Source: CAVOGJ01 sp963700865
GTDB lineage: Bacteria; Planctomycetota; Planctomycetia; Pirellulales; Pirellulaceae
Length of the DNA: 64,000 bases
Assembly (NCBI GenBank): GCA_963700865.1
Contig: CAVOZC010000005.1
Location: 1-64,000, forward strand
Reading direction: 5' to 3'
The position numbers were made by a program, and so were the translations under genes. Position 1 is the stretch's first letter. Every line of letters begins with the position of its first letter. Of the stretch, positions 10,912-21,040 are shown in pieces. The notes below the pieces were generated by a model that worked only from the letters and a program-made list of their open reading frames with translations, ran no database searches and had not been told where the DNA came from.

Positions 10912-13213
10912 TCAAGCGGACTGATCCGGTCGGGCGTAGGTACCATAGCTGATAGGCGTAGCGCTGGGTCGCGACTCCGTTCAGGACGGCCCCGGCCAGA
11001 TTGGCGCCGGTCCCTTGCAGTCGTTCCACGGCCGCCTGCACCGGCTTGCAGCGGCTCACGTCGGCCAGCGAACAGAATGATCACCAGATCCGCCGTCACC
11101 GCATAGACCAGCGACTCGCTGGCGGCCAGCACCGGCGGAGTGTCGATGACGATCGTCTCGAAACGTTTTCGCAGGCCGCCGAGCAGGTCCTCGATGGCCG
11201 AACCGTGCAGCAGTTGATGGGGATTGACGCGGCAGTCGCCTGCCGGCATGACATACGTCTGGGTGTGGCCCACCTGATGGATCGGCATCTTCCGCGGCGA
11301 CTTGGCCGCTGAGCACCTCGGCGACGCCCGGCTCGTCCGGCACGCCTAAGAGGGTGGCGACGTCCGGATCGCGGAGATCCGCGTCCAGGATCAGCGTGGG
11401 TTGCTGGGTCGCTTCCGAGATACTGACGGCCAGCGCGGTGGCCACACTGGTCTTCCCCTCGCCGCTGGCCGCGCTGCAGACGGCAATCACCCGCTGGCAG
11501 CCCGGCACGCCGACGCTCTCGGTCAGCCGCAGATTGGTACGCAGGCTGTCAATCGATTCGGCATACACGTACAGCTCACGCCGCTTCGCCGCGGGTAAGC
11601 CCTTTGTCGCGTCGGCCACCCGTGCCACCACGCGCGTGGGGAAGCGAGCGATCTCGCCCAAGACGGGCAACAGCAACTCGGTCCGTAGCTGGTCGACGTT
11701 GGTGACCCGCCGTGTAATCCACTCGTGGACGACGGCCAGGCCAAAGGGCGCAATGAGCGCCGCCAAACACGCCATGCCCAGATATCTTGTAGGGGATTGG
11801 CTCGATCGCGACGCTCGGCACTTCCGCGGCACGCACGTGATCCACTCGGGACGGTGCCCGCATTTCCGTTCGCAGCGCCAATTCGCGTTCGGCGATCAGA
11901 TCAAAGACTTTTTCCTCCCGCGCCAACTCGGCCTGCGGCAAATTCCAACTCGGTCGTATCCTGGCCGCTCGATTTCATGTCCTCTTGCTGCTTTTCATAT
12001 TGGCCCTTCAACAACTCCATTCTGGTCTCCATTGCCGCCAGCTCAATCGCCTTTTCGGCAATCCGACGTTGATGATCCGCATTGACCTGGGCCTGTTTCA
12101 GTTCGAGATACTCGCCACGGGCCTTGAGCTTTAAGGCGTCCAATTCCGCCTGTTTTTCCGCCTGCAGATCTTTCAGACGAAGATAGTCGGGATCTTTCTC
12201 CCAGGTATCGCCAATTTTCGTGCGCCGCTTATTCTGCACGACCACCATGGCATCGGCCAACCGGGCCAGGTGCATCCATCAACTGACGCACGTCGGATCG
12301 ATTGGCAATTTCCGCGTCGACCAGTGCCATGACGGCCGACGTGGCCACGTCGGCAACCGGTGTCGCTTCCAACCGTTCTAATTCACTTTTGAGCACCTCG
12401 TAATCGATTTCCGCCGCATTCATTTTCTGATACAGCGGCGACAACGCGGCCAAGGCACTGGCGTCGATCACCAGGCCCGATCCGACGGCCGCCGCGACCG
12501 TCGGCCAATTCCAAGACGCGCCGTTGCAGTTCCTCCACCTTCTCCTTGCGGATGCCACGCTGCACGTTGAGCACTTCAAGGACGGCCATGACGCGTTTTT
12601 TCTCGTCGAGACTCTGCGATTTGATGTACAGGTCGACAATCGCATTGACCACGGCGGCCGCGTCTCGGGGCGACGCGCTGACGAACGCGACCCGGTACAA
12701 TTCGGACTGTCCGACCTGACTGACAGCCAGGTGCTGTTGCAGGTACTTCAGCGGATCGATTTGCTTCTTGAGCTCGCGTACCGAGGCAACCTCGGGCTTG
12801 CCCAGGGCGGCTTGCAGCGTGTCAGGTCCGCGGAGCAATTCGATCTGCGTCTGCACGTAGCGATCGCCATCTCCTTGGGAGCGACCTTGCTGAAAGGCGA
12901 TGAAGTCCGGGTCGGTTTGGATCTTGATCATCGCCACCGCCTCGTACTTTGGCACCCAGAAGTACCAGACCACCGCGCCGGATAGGACGGCCAGTGCCAG
13001 GCCCGCGGGCAGCACCCACTTCCACCAGCGGCAAAAAACCCGCCACAGGAAGGCGGGTGTGATGCCGTCGTTCGCGGGCGGCGGCGCTTGCTGACGGGAG
13101 GCCGCCGCGGGGGCGAGCTGAGTCGACCGCTGCGGCGCGATCTCGGCAGGCAGCAACCGCTTGGCTTGCGGATCGTGTGATTCTGGGTGGGGCGTGTTCA
13201 TCGATGCAGTCAA
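10912..13213 (-). CDS. Wzc-type polysaccharide chain-length regulator / tyrosine autokinase
   Basis: About 767 residues over five frames. An N-terminal cytoplasmic Pro/Ala-rich stretch leads to a first membrane helix (WVLPAGLALAVLSGAVVWYFW), a Wzz-like domain (YEAVAMIKIQTDPDF, DPLKYLQQHLAVSQV) and a long coiled coil. A second helix (LGMACLAALIAPFGLAVVHE) precedes the BY-kinase domain. The kinase has Walker A CSAASGEGKTSVA, Walker A' LILDADLRDPDV and Walker B TIVIDTPPVLAASESLV. The tail is Tyr-rich (RYAYQLWY); one further shift gives an end YARPDQSA followed by TGA at 10912, as expected for this family. It controls polymer length and links the inner-membrane machinery to the Wza-like exporter encoded at 18978-20075. 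The ATG at 13201 is an alternative start. Confidence 0.88.
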
Positions 13214-13262
13214 CGGTAAGTCAAGATGCGAAATCGTCGCGGGTTGTCCGGCTCGCCTGGAA

Positions 13263-14259
13263 TCATGCGTTGGGCATGCCAGACGGTGTCAAGAACTGGG
13301 GACCTTGAAATTCTTCGACCTCGGGAAACAACTTTTCAAGATAGATCAGCAACAACCAGAAGAGTGCCGCGGCGAACGGAATCATGACATAGCCCGCCAT
13401 ATCGTGGCTGAACTTGTGGCCCGCCTCGCTCGAAACCCATTGGTACAGCAATCCGGTGACCACGATCCGCGTCACGTTGGCGATGATCGCCACGGGGAGG
13501 ACGGCCAACAACACAAACGTTTTTTGCCACCAGCTCCAGCGGGAAAAGAGCAGAAAGGCAAACGCCAGCGGCGAAGATCCCAAAAAAGATACGCATGCCC
13601 GAACAGGCCTCTTCCACAAACAGCGTGTGCTCGCCCAGCCGCAATACATTCCCCTCGGCGATGGCCGGTTGACCGAGAAACACCAGGGACGCCGTGCTCA
13701 GCTTGGTAGCGATCGATTGCAGCGGAACACTCAACCACCGCTCGGCTGAATACGGGATCGGCACCATGAACCAGAGGAACACGACGGCTGGCAGACTCCA
13801 CCAGAGAAACTTGCGTCCGAACAACAGGCATACCAGACCGGCGATGGTCACGGGCAACGTCCAGCCATCCAGGGGCACGAGGTAATAGAGGCCAGCCAGG
13901 ACGCGGGCCAGACTGGCCAGCGCCAGGAGCGCCAACCCCCACAGGCTGGGCCGCAGGTCGTCCCACGGCAGGCGGTCGCGGCGGCTGTAGAGGAAGAACG
14001 CAGCAATGGGGATGACGAGATAGCCGTGCGAATAGTCCGGCTGCCGCTCCCACTGGTGCACCATTTCACGCAGAGTAGGCCAATAAGCCCAGAGCGTGAC
14101 GAGCAGAACCGCCGAGCTGCTGCCCCACATCCAGGCGACCCGGGATCCGGACGTTGGGGCCTCGGCCGCAGCGGCCGAGGCGTGGGGCGGCGCCTTCTGC
14201 GACGTGGTCGCCGCTGATTGCGATTTGCGTGGCGATTTTTTGGATTTTGAACGCTTCAT
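13263..14259 (-). CDS. Exosortase (PEP-CTERM sorting transpeptidase)
   Basis: About 331 residues with one frame change near 13575. A Ser/Lys/Ala-rich cytoplasmic leader is followed by eight or so hydrophobic helices. The catalytic residues of the exosortase family are visible: Cys in FVEEACSGMRIFFG, Arg in IIANVTRIVVTGLLY, and His in HKFSHDMAGYVM. The conserved early segment YSHGYLVIPIAAFFLY is also present. Exosortases cleave C-terminal PEP-CTERM tails at the inner membrane, and at least four candidate substrates lie in this window (16564-17294, 17368-18085, 55115-60028 and 61629-64000). The gene stops 50 bp upstream of the Wzc-type gene in the same operon. Confidence 0.92.
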
Positions 14260-14577
14260 GCGAGTGGGTAGGTGGGTTGCGAGACGGACGTTACTACGTG
14301 GCGGGGACGACTGCGGATCGGGCCGTTTTCGCTGGAAAGGAGCGGCGTCCGGGAACCGATGCGTTGCTGACGAGCGATTGACACCATTGGTGAGAAACCC
14401 GCATGCATTTCTGACTGATTTCTGTCGGAGCAGACTCCGTCCCCGTCATTTGCGCCGCAGCACAAAATCCAACATCAATCACAGGTTTTTGGGACTCTTC
14501 GGTCGGCGGCGAGTTCACTTGCCTGGCGTTCAGGCCGTGATGCCGATCGCAAGATGCCAACGTTCCGTGGCCGCCAT
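14260..14577. other. Intergenic gap in EPS operon, no gene seen
   Basis: The 318 bases between the NusG-like and exosortase genes hold only short frames without family features. It could contain a leader or internal promoter, but I see no convincing hairpin or promoter sequence. Confidence 0.5.
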
Positions 14578-15050
14578 CTATCCGTAGGGCTCGAGCAAAT
14601 GCTGCTCAATTTCCAAGGATACTCCACCTAAGAGTTCATTTACAAATATAAAAAGGCGCGTTTTTCCCACGCGTCGAATCACGACTCCGCGCTTATCTTT
14701 TAATAACCCCGCTTTGACGCGGACGGACTGTCCCGCCACTAATCGTTCCTCCAGCAATAGGGGTACACCTTTCTCAATCAAGTCGGCCAGGTTGCCCAGT
14801 TGTTCGGTAATCGTCGTTTCGTCGACGATCGGGATGGGTCATCACGATCCGGTTGGTTTCGAGTGCCGCGCGACGCTGCTCGACGTCTCGCCTTGAGGAA
14901 CAAGTAACCAGGAAAGAGTGGCGACTGGGTGATTCGTTCGCGGCCTCGCGTCAGTGCCTTGCACATGGTGACCGGCAAGTAGTGCGGGACCCGCAGTCCA
15001 AACAAGTTTTCGGCCAGCTTCTTTTCCTGCCGCGGCTTGGTATGGATCAA
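14578..15050 (-). CDS. NusG/RfaH-like transcription antiterminator of the EPS operon
   Basis: The N-terminal NGN domain shows WWLIHTKPRQEKKLAENL, VPHYLPVT and SPLFPGYLFLKA. After frame changes near 14865 and 14835 it continues through ALETNRIVMTHP to GVPLLLEERLVAGQSVRVKA, KDKRGVVIRRVGKTRLFIFV and LLGGVSLEIEQHLLEPYG. This last part is a KOW-type C-terminal domain. NusG paralogues (RfaH/UpxY-like) commonly stand first in long polysaccharide operons and let RNA polymerase read through them, which fits its place at the head of this block of nine genes. The true start is unresolved: the reading continues upstream of 15050 to about 15215 without an ATG, so another indel is likely. Confidence 0.8.
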
Positions 15051-15312
15051 CCACCACTGGGAGGGATCGTCATCCTCCTGGAGCGGGCGGCTGGGGCTCG
15101 AGTTCCCGCGTTGCGGGGAGTGCCAGCAATTGCTGGGGAAACAAATAGGGATTGCGGCTCGCGGGGACTTACTAGTCCCTGCCCCGACGTTGCAGGGGAC
15201 AGCGGTGCCGACGAACTAGGGGCGCAGGCGAATTAATCACGTGGACTCGGTGTGTAATTGGTCGTCAGTGCGCGGGGACAAATGGCGCAAAAACCGGTAA
15301 GGGCTTTCCACG

Positions 15313-15338
15313 GTTGACTTATCTTTTGTAAAGTCAAC
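15313..15338. promoter_or_regulatory. Inverted repeat upstream of EPS operon
   Basis: gttgactt and aagtcaac form a perfect 8-bp inverted repeat with a 10-base spacer (atcttttgta). It lies about 100-260 bp upstream of the antiterminator gene, in A+T-rich DNA. It could be an operator or leader hairpin; there is no direct proof of function. Confidence 0.4.
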
Positions 15339-16563
15339 ACGCCGGTCATGATGCAGACTCATCCGATGCTTTCTCGCGTTGAGTACGCATCGCATCGGCA
15401 TGGAGAATTTCTTCTTTCATTCAACAGCTCACAGTATGCATGGTTAAGCGCGTTGTCACGTTCGCCTGAGCTAATCGAGTGATTTCGCAGCCAAAGCAAT
15501 ATTGCTCTTCGTAACCACCGCCGAACCGCAGTCGTTGTTCTATTTACGTAAGGTGACGTAGTGCAAATTCTCACTGTTCCGTTGTTTGATGCTTGCGTCA
15601 GTCAGACTGGCAAGTGCCTGTATACGCGAACCATGCGATTGTCGAGTGGGGCGGAATCGATCCTGTACGCGCCGGCGTGCAGGAGCGCGCATTGAATCGA
15701 CTTGGTGGGGGGACAGCTGACGGACCGGTAGCGGTACCGACCGGTTGGGCCAGACGGACAAGCAGCGACGCAATGCCCCTGTTATGCCTCGTGTTTCAAA
15801 TTCGGGCCCCACCCGCAACCGTCCTTGGTCGCCTCCTTGTCAGGGGAACCGTCGGCGGTCGTCCCGGATGGATTCTCCGCGGCATGATTTGTCCTTCTTG
15901 CTGAAAGCTGCTTGCATCGCTGGATTAGTGGGTTCATAATGGGAGAGCCGGTCAGGGGGATTTTAACTCGGCCGTCGAGGCGTTCTTGAAAGCAACGATG
16001 TCATGACCTTCCTCCTTCGCGCTTTGCGAGCTTTCTTGGTAACCTTCCTGTTGGATGGTGATGGTCGGTCGTGCTCGTGCCGTGCGTCACTGTGTATGAC
16101 CTTCCGTCGGTGCAGGCCAGCTCTGGCCGCCGAGGCCCCGCAATTCCGTCTGGACGCAACGTTTCCGGTATATGGCAGCGGCGAATCTTCCTTCGCAAGA
16201 CGTTCCCCTGGATTGCGACCGTGATGGCGATCCGCGTTGCTCGCCGCCACCGACGCGGCTCCAAGCGGCACCAGTTCCTCTGGGAACTCGACGACGCAGG
16301 TGGCATGGGGGGGACGACGATTTCTGCCATTAGTAGCTCTCCTCGGAGCTTCGGTTTCCGACCTGATCTGTCTGGCTGGGTTTCTGTGCCAAGTCCGTTC
16401 TCTCTCCCGACGCGACCTGGGACTGATCTCTTGCGACCTCGAGAAGCCGCTTAACTTTATCGGCTTGGAACAGCTACCCGATCTCTGCGTGCGCAAAAGG
16501 TGCCGCAACATGGTTTGGATCGTCGGTATCTTCGAGAGTCTTGCTTCAAAAGGTAACTTCACC
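15339..16563. other. No confident gene between EPS operon and PEP-CTERM genes
   Basis: About 1.2 kb with only short overlapping frames on both strands. A minus-strand stretch near 15560-15800 (LPVRQLSPHQVDSM, VQDRF) faintly recalls the N-terminus of planctomycete IS4-type transposases but is too short to call. A basic minus-strand frame at 16001-16330 has no recognisable family. The last 230 bases are likely the promoter and leader of the first PEP-CTERM gene; AAAGG precedes its ATG. Confidence 0.5.
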
Positions 16564-17294
16564 ATGATTAATGCATCCTTGATTCGTTTCCACGCTTCCA
16601 GCGTCTCTTTATCGCAGTTGTCGCTGCGTCGGCCTATCGTCTGGCGAGTCCCGCAGCCAGCGGGGCGCTGGTCAAACACGGGTGACCTCATCAACGTCAC
16701 CGACGGACCGGGTAACGGACCGGCTGGCTCGTTCAAGATCGAAAACGTAACCCAAAATCCGGGTGACTGATCTGTTTCGCACATTCTGTATCGAGACGAA
16801 TGAGTTTCTCAATACAAATGGTGGACAGAATTACTACGCCACGATTGAAGACCGCGCGATCTTCGGTGGTGTGGGTGTTGCCGACATTGGCGGAGCAGGA
16901 TCAGCCGGTGTGCTTAACCAGTTCGATCCTCTTTCCCCATTGACCGCCTGGTTGTACAGCAATGCCATCGCTGGTACGTTGTCTAACTACAGCGTCAGTA
17001 GCAACTCGGATAACGATGCCCTCCAAACCGCGATCTGGTACTCAGAGGACGAGGGCTCGCTTCCTGCTACTGGTCTTGCCAAGGACTATTACGATGCGGC
17101 CGTGGCAGCAATGCCAACAAGCATCGGCGCGGTTCGTGTCATGAACCTTTGGAGCAAATGCGAATTCGGCATACACACAAGACGGTAAAGTGCAGAGCCT
17201 GCTCGTCATCGTTCCCGAAGCCAGCACGATCGCCATCTGGTCGGTGCTTAGCCTGTGCGGTTTGGCCATATACCGGCGACGCGTGAGAAAATAA
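16564..17294 (+). CDS. PEP-CTERM protein with FCxE / LQxAIW motifs
   Basis: About 243 residues over at least three frames. The start MINASLIRF leads, after a shift, into a signal peptide (LFIAVVAASAYRLASPAASGA). Mature segments are DLINVTDGPGNGPAGSFKI, then DLFRTFCIETNEFLN, ATIEDRAIFGG and DNDALQTAIWYSEDEGS. After a shift near 17160 the C-terminus is VPEASTIAIW, a hydrophobic helix (SVLSLCGLAIY) and RRRVRK before TAA at 17294. That is a complete PEP-CTERM sorting signal of the VPEAST variant, so the protein is a likely substrate of the exosortase at 13263-14259. The FCxE and LQxAIW motifs resemble the Cys and Gln motifs of bacterial thioester domains. The protein's function is not known. Confidence 0.75.
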
Positions 17295-17367
17295 GGGCGG
17301 TGAAGAAACGGCCTAAAGGATATTCGGCTTTTAAAACATTAGAAGCAATCAACGCGAAGGAAATGCA

Positions 17368-18085
17368 ATGAAACTCTTCACTCGCCTGTCGGTACTTAGC
17401 GGACTGTTTCTCGCACCGGCACTGGCACAGGCGTCTTTGACGATTGTGTCCGGTGCCGGCGGCGTGCCGGCCGCCAATGTCAACTACCTGGATTTCCGCA
17501 GCATCTCGCTCGGAAGCGGAATGGGAATGTTGGCTGGTAATACCTCGGATTCTGCGGACCCTCTGGGGACCACGATGGTCAACATGACGGCGGGCGCCCG
17601 CATCATGCGGAACTTTCGGCCGACCGTGGGTGATTTTTCTTTTGACGGCCCGGATTCGACTTCGAACGGAGACGGCAGTTCCCTGCCGCGTTACGTTCGC
17701 ACGGGAGCCAGAGTTGGTTCCCAGGCAGAGTTCGTGTTCGACGAAGGACAACGCTATCTGGGGTTGCTATGGGGCTCGGTCGACGCGGGCAATACGCTGA
17801 CGTTTTACTTCACCGACAACACGAGCCAGACCGTCTCCGGGTCGCAGATCAACGTGGACTCGACCGGTCGTCGAGGTATGGCCGGTGCGTTTTACGTGAA
17901 CGTGACTTCGGACAAATCTTTCGATCGAGTTGTCGCGAGCACCTCGGACGCGGCGTTCGAGTTTAGTAATCTTGCTTTCTCGACGTCCGCGATTGTCGTG
18001 CCCGAAGCAAGCACGATGGCCATCTGGGGTCTGAGGCTTGGGCTGCATTGGCGGACTGTTTTGGCTCCGCCATCGTCGCGGCTAA
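17368..18085 (+). CDS. PEP-CTERM exported protein
   Basis: About 239 residues. The signal peptide is MKLFTRLSVLSGLFLAPALA, with cleavage expected after AQA. The mature part is beta-rich and Gly/Ser/Thr-rich (FSFDGPDSTSNGDGSS, GLLWGSVDAGNTLTFYFTD, SFDRVVASTSDAAFEFSNL), like many PEP-CTERM proteins whose body binds sugar polymers or metal; its role is unknown. The C-terminus reads VPEASTMAIWGL. After one frame change near 18040 it continues as GLGCIGGLFWLRHRRG and stops at TAA 18083-18085, completing the sorting signal. A GAAGGAAA ribosome-binding site precedes the ATG. It is 73 bp downstream of the previous PEP-CTERM gene and is followed by a strong terminator. Confidence 0.82.
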
Positions 18086-18113
18086 CGGCTGGCGATCATC
18101 GAAGCTGATCGAT

Positions 18114-18150
18114 GGTGCGATGGAATCCGTTCCACCGCACCCTTTTTTTT
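18114..18150 (+). terminator. Rho-independent terminator after PEP-CTERM genes
   Basis: ggtgcgatggaa and ttccaccgcacc form a 12-bp stem (one A/C mismatch) with a short loop, followed directly by eight T residues (18143-18150). It ends the plus-strand PEP-CTERM transcript 29 bp after the reconstructed stop. Confidence 0.9.
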
Positions 18151-18185
18151 GAAACGCGTGGTCACCCGCCAGCCCAGGAAGGTGG

Positions 18186-18243
18186 GAAACACAGAGGAAG
18201 GAAGGGAGCAGAGAGACTCCGTGTCCTCGGTGCCTCGGTGTTT
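18186..18243. repeat. Solitary aaacacagagg hairpin
   Basis: aaacacagagg and cctcggtgttt are inverted (two mismatches) about 36 bp apart. The motif is the same as in the two-copy repeat at 26820-26980 and in the 16-copy array at 31192-33278. Confidence 0.7.
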
Positions 18244-18296
18244 CAATAACCCGCTCCGCGAGCCACCCCAGCACGTTCGGTTATCGCGTGTGAGCG

Positions 18297-18717
18297 TCAG
18301 TACCGGAATTGCTGCCGCCGCGAGATCACCGGCGCCGGGTAATACCCGGTCGTATCCTGAAACCGCTGCTGATTCCCCGGCACGAAGAACCAGCTGGTGG
18401 AACCGGTCGCGGAAGGCGGGATCAATCCCCGCTGGACATCATTCTGCAGCCGCTGGATTTCTCGCCGGTCGGTCTGCAAGACCCCCTGCTGTTCCAAGTT
18501 CAATTGCTGTTGCCGCTCGATCGGGCGTACGAGCGCAAAGTAATTGGGTAGCCCCCCGAAATTGCGGCGGGTGAGATTCAGATACGGGCTGAGCGTCGGT
18601 CGGCTGGGTTGGTAACTGGGGATCTGCCCGTCGACCTCTCGGCGCTGCGAGGCACAATCCCGCCAGCAGGAGCGTCGCGCTGATCCAATATCGGGGCTGC
18701 GATGCAATGGTCATCAT
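18297..18717 (-). CDS. Small conserved planctomycete-type exported protein
   Basis: About 140 residues with one frame change near 18640. The N-terminus MMTIASQPRYWISATLLLAG is a signal-peptide or lipoprotein leader (LAGLC could be the lipobox). The body has RPTLSPYLNLTRRNFGG, NYFALVRPIERQQQLNLEQ, a Gln-rich helical stretch (GVLQTDRREIQRLQNDVQ) and ends GNQQRFQDTTGYYPA. Short exported proteins with SPYLNL, NY..LVRP and a Gln-rich coil ending in a (T)G...F.(N)T..(Y/F)(Y/F) motif are familiar from Pirellulales genomes, but their function is unknown. It is transcribed away from the Wza-like gene. Confidence 0.6.
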
Positions 18718-18977
18718 GTGCGTCTCCTGGTCCGCGGTTATCCCAGACTTCCATCACCGACGATCTCGGTCAATAGTGGCCCGGCGGTGCGAAAAAAGTG
18801 CTCCGCACCACCTCTTTAAACGTTTTTCGACCTCTCCGGGGGTTGGTCCTCAAGGATTTGGCGGAGTTTTCCGATTAACCTTCTGTATCGAAAATCCGCA
18901 TCGTAGGGCCTACGCTCCATTGTACGCCCCTCGATGGGTGCGCATAGCGCTTTTGGTTTTATCCCGGGGGGGATGTT

Positions 18978-20075
18978 GTGGACGACACGTATGAACTGAC
19001 GCTCTCGGTGCGTAATCGGCGGTTCCGCCGCTGGCTGTTGCTGCTGTGTCTGGTGGCGGCGAATGGCGGCTGCCGGACGATCCATCCGGGCCACGTGCCC
19101 CAGGATCATCTGGCCCATGTGCCGGATGTCGTGCCACGAGAGCAGTCCAAGGTCACACTGCCCGATTACCTGATCGAGCCACCCGACATTCTCAAAATCG
19201 ACGCCGTCAACCTGGTGCCGAAGTCGCCCTATCGACTGAAGGCCTTCGACGTGCTGGCGATTTATTGCACGGGCGTGGACGACGAGGAAAACATTACCGG
19301 CGAGTACACGCTCCAGACGGACGGCGTGATTCCCTTGGGGCACTCCTACGGCGCGGTACCGGCATTCGGAATGACGCGAGAAGAGGTCGAAGCCGAGATC
19401 CTGGATCGCCTCAAGGCCCGCCATCAGGACCCCAAAGTCTGGGTCACCTTAAGCTCCATCGGCTCGCAGCAACAGATCACCGGCGAACATCTGGTTGCGC
19501 CGGACGGCAAGGTCAACTTGGGCAGTTATGGCCGGGTTCGCGTCGTGGGCATGTCGATCGAAGAAGCCCGCAAGGCGGTGGAAACGCACCTGTCGCAGCA
19601 TCTCGAGAATCCGGAAATCTCCCTGGATGTGCTCGGGTACAACAGCAAGGTTTACTATGTCATTACCCAAGGCGCGGGCCTGGGGGATCAAGTCTATATC
19701 CTGCCGGCGCGGGGCAATGAAACGGTGCTCGACGCGATCGGCCAGATTCAGGGACTGCAAGGTACGTCGTCCACGCGGATGTGGCTGGCCCGTCCCGGCT
19801 ATAACGAAGCCGGGGGCGACCAAATCCTGCCCGTCGATTGGCTGGCCGTGACCCAATGCGGCGACATTGCCACGAATTACCAGGTGATGCCGGGCGACCG
19901 CCTGTACGTCTCGGAGGACAAGATGATCGCGTTCGACACGGCACTAGCCAAATTCATTGCCCCGGTCGAGCGGATCCTCGGTGTGACGTTGCTCGGTACC
20001 GATACGGCACAACGCATCAAGTTCTTTAATCGGCCAATCGGGTTAGGGTTCGGTGGTGGAGGAATTACACCTTAG
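18978..20075 (+). CDS. Wza-like polysaccharide export lipoprotein (SLBB)
   Basis: An intact frame of 365 residues. A GTG start after a G-run gives a basic leader, a hydrophobic stretch (WLLLLCLVAANGG) and a lipobox Cys in ANGGC. The Poly_export domain reads LPDYLIEPPDILKIDAVNL with a second RLKAFDVLAIYCTGVDDEE segment. The repeated GEYTLQTDGVIPLGHSYG and GEHLVAPDGKVNLGSYGRV units are typical of outer-membrane exporter lipoproteins. An SLBB-like part follows (YYVITQGAGLGDQVYILPAR, VLDAIGQIQGL). It should form the outer-membrane channel for the polymer made by the minus-strand operon. It is slightly shorter than E. coli Wza, and the C-terminal Gly-rich tail (GLGFGGGGITP) is unusual. Confidence 0.9.
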   Translation: MDDTYELTLSVRNRRFRRWLLLLCLVAANGGCRTIHPGHVPQDHLAHVPDVVPREQSKVTLPDYLIEPPDILKIDAVNLVPKSPYRLKAFDVLAIYCTGVDDEENITGEYTLQTDGVIPLGHSYGAVPAFGMTREEVEAEILDRLKARHQDPKVWVTLSSIGSQQQITGEHLVAPDGKVNLGSYGRVRVVGMSIEEARKAVETHLSQHLENPEISLDVLGYNSKVYYVITQGAGLGDQVYILPARGNETVLDAIGQIQGLQGTSSTRMWLARPGYNEAGGDQILPVDWLAVTQCGDIATNYQVMPGDRLYVSEDKMIAFDTALAKFIAPVERILGVTLLGTDTAQRIKFFNRPIGLGFGGGGITP

Positions 20076-20217
20076 CCAACCACTGGCATCCGTCGTCACA
20101 CCAACGCGACGGCAGCGAAGGCTGGCTGGCGTTGGTACGAACGAGCGACCGGAGTTGGCCTGCGTTCAACTTTACTACAAGGGGGAGTAGGCCGATTGGG
20201 GCCTGCGAAATGCTACC

Positions 20218-21040
20218 ATGCTCGCAATCCGTTATGTCTGCGTCGCGCTGTGCCTGGGAACGCTGGCCGGCTGCCATTCTGCCTACCCGGGGCGGAGATC
20301 CGCGCAACAATGTTGCCCGGAGGATCTGCATGGAAAAGCCGCCTGGTGGTGCGGTCACGACGCGCAGTTCCTGCAACCTTGCGGGCCCTCGGCGGAATAC
20401 TTTGGCTACAAACCCACCTGTTGGGGCGTCTGGCCCACCTCCGCCGAGGAATGGCGAGACAACCAGTGCGGAATGGTCGACGGCGAGTGCGAGGAAGTGT
20501 GGCTGCTCGACGACCGGGCCATCGATCGAGGTTCGCTTGAGCCGCTGCCGATGCCGTCCGGGGCGACTTCGGGGTGGATGCACATCTCTGAGGGTCGCGA
20601 CTGTGCCGTGCGGCTCGTCAGAGGATCCGATCGCCGGTCAGCCAGGGCCCGCGAACACGCCGCCACCGGTCCTGGACAGCGAACCCCGGTCTTTGGCACC
20701 GCCTCTCGTCGCGAGCCGGCCCCAGCCCCAGGATGCCCCGCCCACGGTCGAGCAGGCTGCCGAATTGCCGGTCGAAGCCGACGTTCCCGCCGACGATGGC
20801 TCGCCCCTGATTCTGCGGATGAGTCACACGGTCGTCACTGATCATTGTTTCCCCACGGACTCCGACACTACCCTGACGACGGCGGATACCCATCGGACTC
20901 CCACGTTTCCTCCGACGCCGGACTGGGAGGCCGGACCAACGCCGTCGGCCCCACTTTCCATTTCCCAGGAACCGTGGGCCGAAGCGGGTAACGAGTGGAT
21001 GGACGCGGAATCGAGCTTTCACGTCATCTACAGGGATTAG
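20218..21040 (+). CDS. Planctomycete lipoprotein with YFGYKPTCWGVWP motif
   Basis: About 274 residues with one frame change near 20610. The leader MLAIRYVCVALCLGTLAGCHS has a clear lipobox (LAGC). A Cys-rich segment follows (CCPEDLHG, WWCGHDAQF, PSAEYFGYKPTCWGVWP, NQCGMVDGECEEV), then a Pro-rich disordered part (PPPVLDSEPRSLAPPL) and a C-terminal stretch with SPLILRMSHTVV and FHVIYRD. The FGY.PTCW..WP motif is common in exported proteins of Pirellulaceae and has no known function. It is 143 bp downstream of the Wza-like gene on the same strand and may be co-transcribed, suggesting a cell-envelope role. Confidence 0.65.

Noticed and set aside
15540..15818. Minus-strand frame faintly like an IS4-type transposase N-terminus
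   Set aside because: Only a dozen residues are suggestive, with no DDE motifs and no terminal inverted repeats.
16001..16330. Basic minus-strand frame of 109 codons
   Set aside because: No family match, no ribosome-binding site, and competing frames are equally open.
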